Assembly (NCBI RefSeq): GCF_004798865.1
Contig: NW_025335268.1
Location: 94,661,136-94,725,135 of the forward strand
Direction of reading: 5' to 3'
Length of the DNA: 64,000 nucleotides
Source of the DNA: Varanus komodoensis
Lineage: Eukaryota > Chordata > Lepidosauria > Squamata > Varanidae
Shown: positions 1-11,545 of the stretch, one piece after another
How positions within the stretch are numbered: position 1 is the stretch's first letter
Layout of the letters: every line of letters begins with the position of its first letter
Position numbers and translations under genes: made by a program
The notes under the pieces: generated by a model
What the model saw: only the letters and a program-made list of their open reading frames with translations
Told to the model about the DNA's origin: nothing
The model's database searches: none

Positions 1-528
1 AATCCTCAAGGACTCACTGCTCCAGGCAGTGCTGGAATGGGGCCTTGCTGCCAATTTAATTTCCTGTAATGCCCCAGAAGGATGCTACATCTGGAGACTT
101 TTGGGAAATTTAGATGGAGACCAGACCTAATTACATGGGGCTCTTTAAAGCTTTGGCTTGGATTTTTATTAAGGGGCAAAGGTCAGCAGTGGACTTTGGG
201 TGCAGCTGGGCCTCTGACTACTACCCAAGCTTGCCAGCTGTAGATGCTGGTCCTGCATTGACCAATAGCCCCCTTTCACCAATTACCTGGCTCTTACTTG
301 CTCCAGGCTACCTTTCACTCCATCATATCCCTCCACATTCCCCTTTATTTATGTATTTATTTTTAGCTCACTCCACAGCCAAAAAAGCTCCTGGTAGAAA
401 TAAAAGAGCTTTGTTAGAATGTCAGGTGGCAGGAAAAGTTGGATTCACAACTTGTTGTTGCTGCAAGTCTTGTGGCAGGCCATTCTTGTTATCTGCTTTA
501 TATTGGAAGAAAGAGAATGTTATCTTTC

Positions 529-590
529 TGACTGACTGACTGACTGACTGACTGACTGTCTGTCTGTCTGTCTGCCTATCTATCCATCTA
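529..590. repeat. Compound tetranucleotide microsatellite
   Basis: (ACTG)n from about 529 to 558 passes into (TGTC)n to about 574 and then imperfect CTAT/CCAT units. It abuts the tail of the antisense SINE that follows, a common place for microsatellites to arise. The short open frame across it (Q-T-D-R and S-Q-S-V repeats) is an artefact of the repeat. Confidence 0.9.
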
Positions 591-591
591 T

Positions 592-800
592 CATAACATT
601 TATATCCCAACTTTATTCCTCTTGCAAGAAACCCAAGGTGACTTACAGATATTTCTCCTCTCCTTTTTGTCCTCGCAACAAACCTATGGGGTATGTTAAA
701 TTGAGAATCAGTGTCTGGCCCAAGTGAGCTTCAGGGCCAAGTGGGTACTGGAACCTGGATCTTCTGAGTCCCAGCCCAACATTCTAACCACACCGGCTGT
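592..800 (-). repeat. tRNA-derived squamate SINE (antisense)
   Basis: Read on the minus strand this starts with the SINE body typical of squamates: GGTGTGGTTAGAATGTTGGG, then CAGGTTC-type B-box context, GGCCAGACACTG, a 'CATAGGTTTGTTG' version of the usual ACAGGGTTGTTG block, and a tail toward TATAAATG. Several better copies elsewhere in the window (57052-57293, 61338-61572) allow the match. It is moderately diverged, so old. Confidence 0.75.
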
Positions 801-873
801 CCTCTCTGCTTCAGCTGGAAAGCTACCTGGAAACAAGCGCAGCAAAGGATAGGGGCAGTGATGGACAGCACCC

Positions 874-911
874 TGGATGGATGGATGGATGGATGGATGG
901 ATGGATGGACG
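874..911. repeat. (GGAT)n microsatellite
   Basis: About nine perfect ATGG/GGAT units. The overlapping open frames on both strands (W-M-D-G and H-P-S-I repeats) are repeat artefacts. Confidence 0.95.
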
Positions 912-1785
912 GACAGCAGCCACAACAGCTGGGTGCTGTCAGGTCTGGAATCAGAGGCGAGCACCTCACCGAGGGTCCAGTTGCTCAGAAGGGCCCATTG
1001 TCTCTTAAAACCCATCACCCTTTGCACTGTAGCTGCTGCTTGTTCCTGCCTCTGCTGGCCTCTCCTCTCCTCAGCAGCCCCCAGACCCAGTGCCACTGCT
1101 GCCCCAAAACTGCCAGTGCCAGGGTGACAGTGGTTGCTTGCTGCCACTATGTGGAGTGGCCAGATGACCGACTCTTAGGATAATCCACTATTTTGGAAAG
1201 CTGGCAAAGGACAATCCTCTATTTGAAGGTGTCCTCTCTGTGAAGGGCTGTCTAAACCATGTCTGGTTAAAGTCAAAGAACTATAGGAAAACCTTGTAGT
1301 TGCTGCTCAGTAGTTAAGTACCTTGATGGTCAGCCCTGTGCACTACAGCCAGAAGCCCCGCTGAAGGCTGGCCCTCGCCCTGGTCCCTTTGCCTTCTCAG
1401 ATCTTCGCTGAGAGGCAGGCATGAGCGATGGAGTGACTGGGAGGCAGTAGAGGCACCCGGGTGTGCTTGCAGTTCCGATGCCTCATTCCCTCCCTCCCTT
1501 TTGGTGGCACATTTAATGTCTGTATTGCAGTAGGTACACAATGGATTTTGAAATGATACTCAACCATCTATTGTAAGGAATTGCAATAGCAAGAGCATTC
1601 CATTGCAGGGGAATATCACACCATAGACCATTTAGTGAATAAGTTTTAGTTCCTTGACAATCAGAATTGTCCTACATGAAAACAGGTTTGCCTTTACATG
1701 TAACTAATATAGGTTCACCCAGCAGAGAAAGAAAGAGCCAAACAGATAAGAATAACATAAAAATTGTAACCTAGATCAGAGATAG

Positions 1786-1945
1786 CACAGTGCAATACTA
1801 TCTATCATAGTCACCTCCATCATTTCTTTCTCCCCTAGGCATCCACTACAATTTTCCTCAGAATAAACACCGTACAATACTCTGTCTATCACAGTCACCT
1901 CTGTCCTTTCTCTCTCCTCTAGGCATCCACTACAATTTTCCTACT
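1786..1945. repeat. Diverged tandem duplication, period about 82-84 bp
   Basis: Two consecutive units share GTCACCTC, a C/T-rich middle, and a perfectly conserved 22-base end beginning CTAGGCATCCACTACAATTT (at 1835 and 1919). The offset changes from 82 to 84 across the unit, so there is a 2-base indel. The units are roughly 85 percent alike, suggesting an old local duplication rather than a microsatellite. Confidence 0.85.
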
Positions 1946-4384
1946 CACTGTGGTTTCTCACTCTTGATGCTTGTGTGTCTCTAAGTAATGAAAATTATGC
2001 AAATGATTGAGCTGATTGTCAAGAAGCTGAAGGCTCGCAATGCAACATATCAAGTTAAGATGCTGCTGTGAGGTCTTCAGTCTACAGCACCGTGCAGAAA
2101 CTGTCATGCTATGCGCAATGTTCAGTGATTATTGCACAAATAATTTCTGTTTGCTGGAAGCCAAATCCATAATCCATTTAAGCCAAAACTTAAATTTAAG
2201 TGGCTTTTAGTAATTGCATAAAATTAATGTGAGCAGACTGCGCTGAGGAGGCCTATGGGATAGGCAGCCTGATTCTTAACTCAGATCACATCAGTGCAGG
2301 TTCTTGATGCTAATACTTTTTCAGTCGTGTCACACGATCCTCTATCTTTCATTTAGTACGTTTGCAGTCATTCTGTCAAATCTTGCACTATGTTTACAGA
2401 ATGACAGGGTCATTAGTAATCTTATGTCAGACCAAGGTTCCCATCTCATCTGCTGTATATCTTTCTGTCACTTGGATCTGTTGGAGGATGTAACATATCT
2501 CCAGGAAGGTTTGGATGATGTAATCCTCACATGCATCAAAATTACACTCTGGTGCAAGATTTCTTTCCTTTCCCTAGGGAACCAGGGACATGAAACCCCC
2601 ATAATTCTCTGGGTCTCCCCCAAGCAATGCTGCAATTAATTTACACATAAGCCATCAACTGAGGAAGACTGAATTGTAGTAAGGCAGCCCATGTTCTGAG
2701 TCCTACCCCTCCTGTAATCTGTTGTTACCGCTGCCAGGCAAAGGGTCTCCATTGCTTGCAGATCCCATCTAATAACTTCCTTCTGCTACTTGTGGGAAAC
2801 ATGTGGGCCCCAGTTCCCATTGTCTTTAGCACACAGGACACGTGAAGGTAGTCATCCCAGTACAGGCTGTGCCTCAATTCTACTGGGTGTGTGGGGCTTG
2901 TTTCCCAGGAAAATCCAGAGTGCTGGAAAAGAGATTGTGTGAGGGAGTCATCCTTGTGCCCCTTCTTTCCCTGTAAGATAACTGTGGGTGATGGGGAGGA
3001 GGAAGGCTAAAGCCTTCTTGCAGTGCAGCATTCCATCGTATTGCTAAGATAATGGTGTGGTTTAATCTTCTGCACATCCCAGTTACATTAGTGAATATTG
3101 CTAGGATGGGTTCAGGGTTCCAGCATCCGCTGTACCACAATGGTATTCAGCAGGTGTGTATGTAATGCCTTTGTGTGTTTATGTGTGAATATTCTGCCCT
3201 GGCCACTCACCCAGCACTCCACATAAGCCCACAGTATTCACACCTAAGGCATGCTCTGGCCTGTAGAACAATTTTCCCCAGTGGGTGGCAGTAAACACCA
3301 CAACATTGGCTCCAAAGACCCAGAAAAAGGGGATTTTAAATGCGCAGGACCTAGAGACTTTTCAAACCTGGGAGATCCTCAGGGCTCGGTTAGGAGGGCT
3401 ACATATCCCTCTGATATACCTGTCTGTATGTGATCACTCCTTCAAATAAAACTGCCAGGTTATCACAACATAATGTTCCGCTTAGGTAGCCACAGTCCAA
3501 TCAGCTGATGATTGGTTTTCCTTACCCTACACTATAAAACCTGCGGTTCATGCAGAGCTGCTTGGTGAGCCTGGTATGGAAGAGCCCTAAGGAACATGAA
3601 GCTGCATTAACCATCTGAGACAGTTTATCCATCTAGCTCAAATACCAAGGTCTGGGTTTAGCAGCTCTTTCATCAAGCTCACATCGAGCCCTCTATTAGC
3701 CATGCCCAAAGTGAGAAAACTCCAAAGTGGAAACTGTTTTTGTGGTTTAGGCAGTTCTGCTTTTGTGGGAGACAGAAACTGCTGATGTCTTTTGGTGGTG
3801 GCGGGGTTTGATGGAAAATTGGAAAATAGAGTAATTAGGATAGATAGAAAAGGAATAAGGTAATGGAAAGCAAGGTAACAGCAGCTGTGCCTGCTGCTCT
3901 AATTGGTGCATGTCAATTAAACAAGAAAGCATCCATTTCTCAAAGTCACACAGGGCATTGGCCTATGTGGCAGCTGAGATCTAGCAGGATACACTCTTTT
4001 CCATAATGGTGAGATCTGGAGAAGACTCATAGGAGAGATTCAACACATGCCTATATGTCATTCAGTAGCTCATCACTCACTTATATTGCTTGGTAACTTA
4101 CAGCTAAGTGGATATCTGCTTTTAATGGAAATATTCTGCCCAGGTTTGGGGAGTGGGGGGAGGTAATGTTAGGTATTTTGAATGTTCTGTCTATTTTATT
4201 TGATCTGTGATGATCATTTCATACAAGTTGTCACTTGATGCTGCATCCATGAAGGTATGAACATGCCTTTGGGGATTCATCAACATGTTAGAGTTCATTG
4301 CACAGAACACAACTCTCTAATTACCTGTTCCTTCTGTTATGAACACAAATGCCCTGCCAGAGTTTCCGCCATTTAAATAATTTT

Positions 4385-4600
4385 ACACCATGTTCTCACA
4401 GATGTGCCAGCAACCTAAAAGGTCATCTAATCCAACCGCCTGCCAGTGCATGAAATGCACCACTCAGGCATCCCTGAAAGCTGGCCATTCAACTCTTGCT
4501 TTAAAAGATGTAGCAAAGAAGGATCCACTGTTTTACAAGAGAGTGTCTGAGTTCAGGCAAAACTATTATCCACACTCAAGGGTTGAATATGGCTTGCTGT
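4385..4600 (-). repeat. CR1-like LINE 3' fragment (antisense)
   Basis: The stretch AAAGGTCATCTAATCCAACC followed by CCTGCCAGTGCATGAAATGC and a CTGGCCATTCAACTCTTGCT block is the antisense form of the conserved CR1-type 3' end of amniotes, here well diverged. It directly precedes the BovB fragment. The 70-codon plus-strand frame over it is not a gene. Confidence 0.55.
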
Positions 4601-4611
4601 AAACTGTAAGG

Positions 4612-4995
4612 TTTCTGTTGTTGTTAGTCGCGAAGTCATGTCTGACCCATTGCGACCCCATGGACAACATTCCTCCAGGCCTTCCTGTCCTCCACCATCC
4701 CCTGGAGTCCACTTAAGCTCACACCAACTGCTTCAGTGACTCCATCTAGCCACCTCATTCTCTGCTGCCCCCTTCGTTTTTTGCCATCTATTGTTCCCAG
4801 CATTAGGCTCTTCTCCAGGGAGTCCTTCCTTCTCATTAGGTGGCCAAAGTATTTGAGTTTCATCTTCAGTATCTGGCCTTCTAAAGAGCAGCAAGGGTTG
4901 ATCTCTAGGACTGACCAGCAGGAGTCTCCTCCAGCACCACAATTCAAAGGCCTGAATTCTTCGGTGCTCAGCCTTCCTTATGGTCCAGCTTTGGT
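4612..4995 (-). mobile_element. BovB (RTE clade) LINE 3' end, antisense
   Basis: Minus-strand frames at 4636-4947 and 4733-5038 translate to the C terminus of the BovB polymerase: AEHRRIQAFELWCWRRLLLV, LKYFGHLMRRKDSLEKSLML, KRRGQQRMRWLDGVTEAVGV and DRKAWRNVVHGVA. The element ends in a TTGTTGTTAGTCGCGAAGTC block (as seen on plus), the typical BovB/Sauria-SINE tail. Two frames are needed to follow it, so it carries at least one frameshift, and it is 5'-truncated. BovB is abundant in squamates and known for horizontal transfer, which supports the host assignment. Confidence 0.93.
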
Positions 4996-4999
4996 TATT

Positions 5000-7427
5000 C
5001 AGATGTCTAAAACCAACTGTACAAACAAGCCATGTCAACCCTGACTTGAGAACACCTGATTTGCTGTTGTGTTGTGAACTGTGGGCTGTTTGTGATAAAC
5101 AAACACTGCTTTGTTAAAACACCTGGGTCCAAAACGGATGATAAGCCGTGTTTCAACAACAACTTCCAAACCCTTTGATTGGGAGTTATTGTTTTGTTCC
5201 ATTGAGCAGCTCATATACTCAGGAATATCTTCTTAATAGCTCAACAGAATCTCTTTTTTTTGGGCGGGGGGGGTAATCTAAACCCCTCCGTTCAGCTCTT
5301 ATCCGCCGGTGCAACAAAGAACACATGTAATCTATCATCTATGTGACAATGCTTCAAATTGAATATGGCATATAATATTCCTATTACCATCTTTTCCCTA
5401 CCTAGTATACCCAGCTCTTTCAACCCTTTCTAATAGAAGTGGGTCTTTAGGACTCACACCATTGCCACCTTCCTGTGGACATATGCTGACTTGTTAAAAT
5501 TATTCTTAAACTATGATGCTCAGAACTGGAGGCCATACACTTGGTGGGAGCTGATGGAAGCAGAATAGAACAGTGCCATTATTTCCCATGATCTGAACTC
5601 TATACGTATGTCCTATGCAGCAGCTTAGGATTGTATTTTCTGTTTTGCAGCTGCCTCAAGTTGCACTTATGATCCACTAAAATTGCTAGCTCATTTTATA
5701 TGCCTCATCACAGTCTATAGCCTCTGATTGTTTGAATAGGCAGAAAAGAGCATCAACCATCAAGTGAACATTCTTAAAAGTGGAAATTTATAGTTGTACC
5801 TCTTATAAAATTTACCACATTATTTAAAGTTTTCCATGGAGAAATCCATCATTATATCAAGAGAATACTGAAATACTGCATTCCATAATCTATATAAATG
5901 ATCACTGTTCTCTCATTTTGCATGCATCATTCTGAAATTATTTATATTTTGCTTGATTCATGGGGTGGGGGCATGAATACTGAAGAATTGATTATTTGCC
6001 ACTCAAAATCTTACTCAGCTCCTTCTCTGGCTTCTGATGTTTCAGCTGATATTGCCCCGTCACTTAAGCATACTTTCACTGCTATATGGAATAGGAACAT
6101 AATTTTATAATGAAAAGAATAAGTTTATGAAGAACCCCAGCTTCTACACACTACACTTCTACACCCCAACATCCTGTGCTCCTACAGAATAGCATCGTAT
6201 TACATAGCCCTGCTTATGTTTTCCCTTGCGGGTGCTGCTATTCAAAGATGAAATTCAAAAATATTATTACAAAGTTTAAACGTCCATACTTTGTGCCTAA
6301 ACTGGTGTAACTGAAGCCATAAAAACATTGGTTTTAGTCCCTACATTCCTATGTACTGTGGCTGGCTATGAAACTGCATCTCAATGGGCACATGTTCCAT
6401 ACCCATGATATCTGGTGTAATAAAGGTAATCATGTGTTTCAGATGGAGGTAGTGGAAGCCGAAGGTTGGATTTGGTCCTCCCGTACCAGAAGCGTAGAAG
6501 CTCAGGCCCAGGGGATAAACTCAGCCCACCAGGGACTAAAGCCGGTCCTCCGGGATTCTCCGGAAAGCTCCATCCATTGGCTTTGATGCAAATTCACCTG
6601 TTGTCTGAGGGGAGAGGGGGGCACGTACCATGTTACTTCTTCCTACCGCATTCCCCTTCCCTTTGTCATGACTTGCCCTGCCTTCTGTACTGCTTCCCTT
6701 TGCTGCACTGTGGCCCCACTTCCCATTCCTGTCACTGCGTCACAACACTTCCCTTTTCCACTTCATAGCTCGCCACCCCTTTGGGGTTTACCTTTACCAC
6801 ATAGCCACACAGATGGAGGAAGTAGCTAGCATCGCTCTCCACAGAGGCTGCCAAAGCAAAATGCTCATCTCTGAGCATTTCTTCCTCGGAGCCAGCCATG
6901 GGAGAGATGCCCCAGGACGTATCTCGCACAATGCGTAGCTCTGAAGAAGGAAGGGTGCTTCCGGAGCCAGGCATTTTGACATGGACGGCCATTCAGGCCT
7001 CATGTTGGCCCTGTGTGGCTCTCCAGAGTGCCCAGCCAGCCACCCTCACTTGTGAAAGTGTCACAGCAAGAAAGTGTCTGGAAGGACTCTCCAGAATACG
7101 CAGTGGAGCAGGAGGAGGAGGTGGCTGGCTTCCTGGAGGGATTGGGGCCCACCATTGCCCACTCTGGGTCTTAGGAGAATCTTGGGAAGAGGAAAGAATG
7201 GCAGGAGAGCTGGGAAGCCACCATGTGAGTGGGGATCAGAGAAAGGAGTGAGACCAGGGCAGGGACGGCTGCTACCCGAGGTGAGGTCTTCACCTTTCTT
7301 CATGGGAGGCCAGCCACTACCCTGATCCTACTCCTTTCTCCAACCTCCAATAGTTTCTGGTTTCCCAGCTTTTGGGCAGTTCTCCACACTCAAGCCCTCT
7401 CCTAAGGCTCCTACTAGCAGAAAGCTT
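5000..7427. other. Intergenic DNA, no gene recognised
   Basis: About 5.0-6.4 kb is AT-rich with no recognisable repeat body. A G/C-richer block at about 6430-7320 carries several overlapping short open frames on both strands, one after a TTTCAG acceptor-like site at 6443, but none matches a known family. Confidence 0.55.
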
Positions 7428-7540
7428 GCTTGCTTGCTTATTTATTTATTTATTTAAAGCTTTTCTATCCCATCCTATTACAAAAAGTCTCAGCACATTA
7501 CCCAATAGCATTAATTACTGCTAATATAGTTTATGTAGTC
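7428..7540 (-). repeat. LINE 3' tail (antisense), TTTATT-repeat type
   Basis: GCTTGCTTGC followed by (TTTA)n and AAAGCTTTTCTATCCCATCC matches the start of the sequence at 11608-11712 and resembles the antisense tails at 30450 and 39125 (TATTTATTTA followed by CTATCCC/ATCCCGC). Read on minus it would be 'GGGATAGAAAAGC...TAAATAAATAAA', the usual 3' end of squamate L2-type LINEs and their SINEs. Confidence 0.6.
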
Positions 7541-7644
7541 CTTAACACTACATAATGCATGATGCAGTGTAACTGTGAATGCAGCAGGTATGCAAGAGTT
7601 AGACATACTGTGTAGCAAAGGAACAGACCAGACAAAAGCAACAT

Positions 7645-10298
7645 TGGCAGAGTCTCACTTGCCATTTATTGTCGGAGGTTTGCGCGAAGGGACAAAGGAG
7701 TACAACCTGGTCAGATTCGTATGGCAGAGGTGAGATCCAACATATGGCATGTGGAGCAGCTGCTCAAGGCATCTGGACACAGGGGACAGCCTTCGAAGTC
7801 ACTGGCCTAACCTCTGTGCATCTGTCATGGCCCCTGCAGCTCCCCGATCCTGCCCCCTTCATGGCACAAAATAGGATATTGCCACTCTCCCACTGGTAAA
7901 AACAGCTTACATCCTATTCAGAAATCCAGCTGTTTGGAGTACTAGTGAAGTAAATGAGTCACACCAGAGCTTGTCTTCCTTTCACTTAACTTCCTCCTCT
8001 TAATCATAACCTGGCGTCCACCCTCCAAAAGGCTATAACCAATTCGTTCCTTGGAGGACCTCAGCAACACATAAAATAAAATATTCCTTTGTGCAGGGGC
8101 TACAGTGTGTGAGAAGTTGGATGCACTGAAGAAGCTGCTGTCTGTTGTTGGGAGTGGTGATAGGCATCATCCCACAGTTGTGTAGTGAAACCAGGGCTCT
8201 CCGGGATCCAGCATCGACTTTTTCTATTAGCCGGGATGCCCACATCAACTGCTACCCACCCCTTGCTCACTCTGAGTTTAGCTGCAATCTTCACAGTGGG
8301 CAGCTGCTGGTGGTGGGGAGAGAAGTGAATTTACCCAACAACAATGTGCTGATCACCACTGTGATGTAAAGTATTTTCTAGTGGCTTTGTCTTGAAAGGC
8401 CAATTAAGGCTCATTTGCATTTGCTTTACAAAAGATCATTCCTAGAAGAGTTGAAAATCATTAGAACCTGTTGATATGGCTCCACTGCTGGACTTTCCTT
8501 GAGGGCACAGCTATGGGGACTGTCATGAGGGGTGCCTACATTTCAAAATTCACCACTATTCCACTTCTCATTCATGATTTGGATATACCTGTTTATTATA
8601 GCCTTTCCTTCCCACCCTGTTGCACAGAATGGAAGTGGGATACTTGGAGAAGTGGCACTGAAGCACCTGCATCCAGGGGGTCTCAGTCATATGTAGGGCC
8701 CAGGTAGCTATTTACAAGGGGAGGAAACATGCAGCAAGAAAACATGCGAGTGTGACAAGATGCTGCTGCTGAACACCAGTGTACAGTGGGGAAGGGGAAG
8801 GGCGAATCAAGGGTTGCAGGGTTTAAAACTAAAAAAGAACACTCAGGGATAACATCCTCCTTTTTCTTCAACCTGTTTGTCAGGAAACGGCGCAAAGCGG
8901 GGTGGAGCTTTGGTATCTAGGGCTATATTAAATATTTACACCAATCTCCAAAAGGGCTTCTCAGGCTGGACTGGGCTGAACAAATAACGAGCCAGGGCCC
9001 CCCTCCTGCAAAGCACTGTCAACATCTCCCAGTTCCGTGATCCTAGAATGCACTGAAACCTGATGGTCAGCGTGGAAGGAAGGACCTACAGGGCTCAGCA
9101 AGAGCCTTGCAGCCCCACCATTCAGCAGAGTCCAGCGGTCACCTCAGACAGATGGTGGAAGGCGACAGCAAGATGTTGGAGGTGGGATCTGCATGCCAAG
9201 CACCTTGCTCTGCACCTCCTAAGACAGCCTCCAGGTGCAGTAGAGGATGCTGTCCCATGACCAGGACTGAAAACAGATGCATTTGCCAGGCTAGTCTAGC
9301 TGCCATGGGTTCCTCGCAAGAGGAAAAAATGGGCTCTAATTGCCATGTAATAACAGTAGTTGGCTTTTGTACATGGAATGGCAGGAGATACCGTCTTGTC
9401 CTTTGCCTCAGGGAGCAAATACCTTGAGCTGAGCCAGCCCTGTGTCCATGCTAGTATCCTACAGGAAGAGCTGATATAGCATATACACACACATCTACGC
9501 ACCATTCCTCTCTAACCCACAGGCTCCACCTGCCTTTCCGATGCCCTGAAAAGTTTTCGAGCACAGGGCAAGTTCTTCGGTGTGCTCAGGTGCAGAAGCC
9601 ACCCTGAACCCGTGCTATAGGTATAAGAGAGGGTGCAGGTACCTGCAGGTAGCACCACCCACATAGCACCATGGACATGGGATGCTGCAGGCAGGTGGCA
9701 TGTCTCAGGTGCCTGGAGGCTGCAGCATGCAGGGCAGCAGGCAAGGACGGGAGCTGGGAGGGCATGCCAGCTGCAGGCCAGGGAGGAAACAGTGGTGCTC
9801 AGGAAAGGAGACTGGAACAGGCTCCCAGACACACCACTCCTCTCAGCCTGCCCCGTCGCAAGGTCACCATACTGGGGCGACCTTTCCTTGTTAGCCATTG
9901 GACCATTAGCAAATGGGGTGTAGTCAATCTGGATGAGGCGCCAACAGCTCAGAAGGACAAAGCTGAGACAGTGACACCTCTGGGCATTTGGGGGGAGGGT
10001 CTCCAGTGTCCCCAGGAGCCCACAGGAAGCGTCAGTGACCCGGGGTATCAAGGCAGCCACAGAGAGTGGTCTCTCTTCTTTGGGGGCAAGGTCCACTTGG
10101 GCGGAGGTCAAGCATCCCCTAAGAATGGCTTTGCCCTCGCCGCCGTTGTTGCAAACCCCAGGGGTGTCGCAACACTGCCCACGGGCATTCCAACCCCCCC
10201 GGAGGAGCTCAGAAGCGGGTGCTCTGGTAACGTAGCCTGCGGATCTCGGAGACACCGTCATCCCGGCAGTACAGGTCCCTGCCGGGACTCTGTGCCAG
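7645..10298 (-). other. GOLGA7B: Probable GOLGA7B 3' untranslated region
   Basis: Downstream of the GOLGA7B stop there is no further coding exon. On the minus strand an AATAAA hexamer at 7670-7665 is followed, about 30 bases on, by a T/G-rich stretch (TTTTGTCTGGTCTGTTCC), the usual arrangement of a cleavage and polyadenylation site. An earlier AATAAA at 8597-8592 has a poorer downstream element and could give a shorter mRNA. The segment from 9500 to 10300 is GC-rich, lacks interspersed-repeat hallmarks, and carries long overlapping open frames on both strands that match no family I know. A 3' UTR of about 2.6 kb is inferred; no transcript evidence is available here. Confidence 0.5.
7665..7670 (-). 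terminator. GOLGA7B: Candidate distal poly(A) signal of GOLGA7B
   Basis: AATAAA on the minus strand, followed 25-45 bases downstream by a T/G-rich element. It is the best-formed poly(A) signal between the GOLGA7B stop and the antisense LINE tail at 7.43-7.54 kb. The alternative is AATAAA at 8597-8592. Confidence 0.45.
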
Positions 10299-10406
10299 TC
10301 ACCGGCCCCCGGCTCCCCCACCGCCTCCCCCAGCACTGCTGCTGGTGCTGCTGGAGCTGCCTGAGCTGGAACTGCTGCACCGATCCTCATAGATGGAGAT
10401 CTCAAT
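10299..10406 (-). CDS. GOLGA7B: GOLGA7B coding exon 5 and stop (residues 132-166)
   Basis: The terminal coding exon starts IEISIYEDRC after a TCCTGCAG acceptor, then runs into a low-complexity tail: about fourteen serines broken by one glycine and one threonine, a glycine run, and a closing A-G-G-R before TGA at 10301-10299. This Ser/Gly-rich tail sets GOLGA7B apart from GOLGA7. It is probably disordered, and its exact length is likely to vary among species because the codons are repetitive AGC/TCC and GGN. Intron 4 is 947 bp (10407-11353). A 297-codon reading frame in another phase overlaps this exon and runs into the 3' UTR; I treat it as chance in GC-rich DNA. Confidence 0.93.
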   Translation of the reverse strand: MEISIYEDRCSSSSSGSSSSTSSSAGGGGGGAGGR

Positions 10407-11353
10407 CTGCAGGAAGGAGGTTAAAGATACAGGGAACACAAGAAGGGTAACACTGCCCCTCTCTCCAGTCCTTTTGCAGGGGCTCCTTCTTCAATGTACC
10501 CACCCCAGTACACCCCTTGCTGCTCAGTGGTTCAAGTACTCAGCTTGTGCATGTCTCGCGAGAGTTTCTATACTGTTTCCACATCTCCTTTATGATCCGG
10601 TTGTGTATGGCTTTTTGAAGGTGGGATGCATTTTGCAGGTGAGTTAGGAAAGCAGCAAGTAGTGGCAGCAGCTCCAGAGGCAGAATACTTTGGAGGCACT
10701 GGTGGTGCGGAGACACCAATGCATAAAGTCCTCAGCCCAGTCTGAGAAGTGAATGTTGCTGCCTCACCAGGTTCTCAGCCATGGCCATGGGGAAGACCCC
10801 TCACCCCAACAGGCAGCCATGTTCATGCATAGCAGCCAGATGTTTTCAGCCTCTGGAAGGGTGGGGCTCCTCATCTGGGCTGATGTCCAACTGCTGTGGC
10901 TCTTTAGTAGCAAAGGAGGGTAACCCTTTTATCCCATTAGCCCAGAGCACAGCAGCAGGGCAGCAGGACCAGCGGACTGGAAAGAGGACCCTGGAGAATC
11001 TCTGCCACCTCTTTTCAGGGCAGCAGAGTCAGGAGCTCCATGAAATTATTGTCTGATAGCATCAGCAGCTTCTGTGATACTACGAACTGCCTTGAAAATA
11101 ACTGTGGTTCTTGCTGTATTTTACAAATACTGCAAAATAAACAACAACTTCACCACGATTCCACAGTTCCTTCCTTCTTCCCACCCTCTCCCCCCTCTCC
11201 GTCTGAATGGCAAATAGGGAATGCACAATCTTAGGCAGGATGCAACGAGCGACCTGGGTGGGTGCAATAGTGAGGGGCTGTCCCATGAAAAAGTGAGCTT
11301 CATGGGGCCGTGGCTGCCTCTTTCTCACCTTTGCAGCAAATCCAGAAGGATAC

Positions 11354-11455
11354 AACCCGCATGCCCCGTTCCACCGGGTCTGTTAGCAATAGCCCTCGTG
11401 GAGCATAGATTTTCTCATTCTGCTCCTGGATGTACTTGGAGATCTTCTTCAGGAC
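11354..11455 (-). CDS. GOLGA7B: GOLGA7B coding exon 4 (residues 98-131)
   Basis: This 34-codon exon reads [20 protein letters not shown] and then [14 protein letters not shown], the most conserved C-terminal block of the GOLGA7/Erf4 family. The acceptor is CCCAG before GTC and the donor is GTATCC after GTT. Both borders are phase 0. Intron 3 (11456-14690, about 3.2 kb) separates it from exon 3. That intron carries a CR1 copy in the gene's orientation with a second element inside it, and an L2-type reverse transcriptase remnant. Confidence 0.96.
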
Positions 11456-11545
11456 CTGGGGAGGTAATGAGACACAAACATGCTGCAATTACTTGCCAAA
11501 CGTCATGTGACCCCAGGAGAAGGAGTGATACAAAAGGGGGGGAAG

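Larger units (their letters stand above)
1..4380. other. Intergenic DNA, no gene recognised
   Basis: No exon was recognised here. It holds an antisense SINE (592-800), a compound tetranucleotide microsatellite (529-590), a GGAT microsatellite (874-911), a diverged tandem duplication (1786-1945), an octamer-containing AT-rich block (about 1970-2250) and a promoter-like motif cluster (about 3490-3560). From human gene order CRTAC1 would be the next gene on this side, transcribed toward GOLGA7B, but I could not find its C-terminal EGF-like exons here. Confidence 0.6.

Noticed and set aside
422-1183. Several open frames with Q-T-D-R, S-Q-S-V, H-P-S-I and W-M-D-G repeats
   Set aside because: They arise from tetranucleotide microsatellites.
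4636-5038. Protein-coding gene on minus
   Set aside because: The translation is the BovB polymerase C terminus, frameshifted and truncated.
6443-6650. Collagen-like G-P-P frame after an acceptor-like TTTCAG
   Set aside because: Only a few G-P-P triplets, no donor at a matching place, and no neighbouring exons.
1-9500. 3' exons of CRTAC1, expected from human gene order
   Set aside because: I looked on plus for the EGF-like and C-terminal exons and found no convincing match. The exons may lie outside the window.
9512-10405. 297-codon minus-strand open frame overlapping GOLGA7B exon 5 and its 3' UTR
   Set aside because: It is out of frame with the clear GOLGA7B exon, begins within that exon without a good ATG, is rich in A, P, C and S as expected from GC-rich DNA, and resembles no family. 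A similar long frame exists on the opposite strand (9671-10450), pointing to composition.
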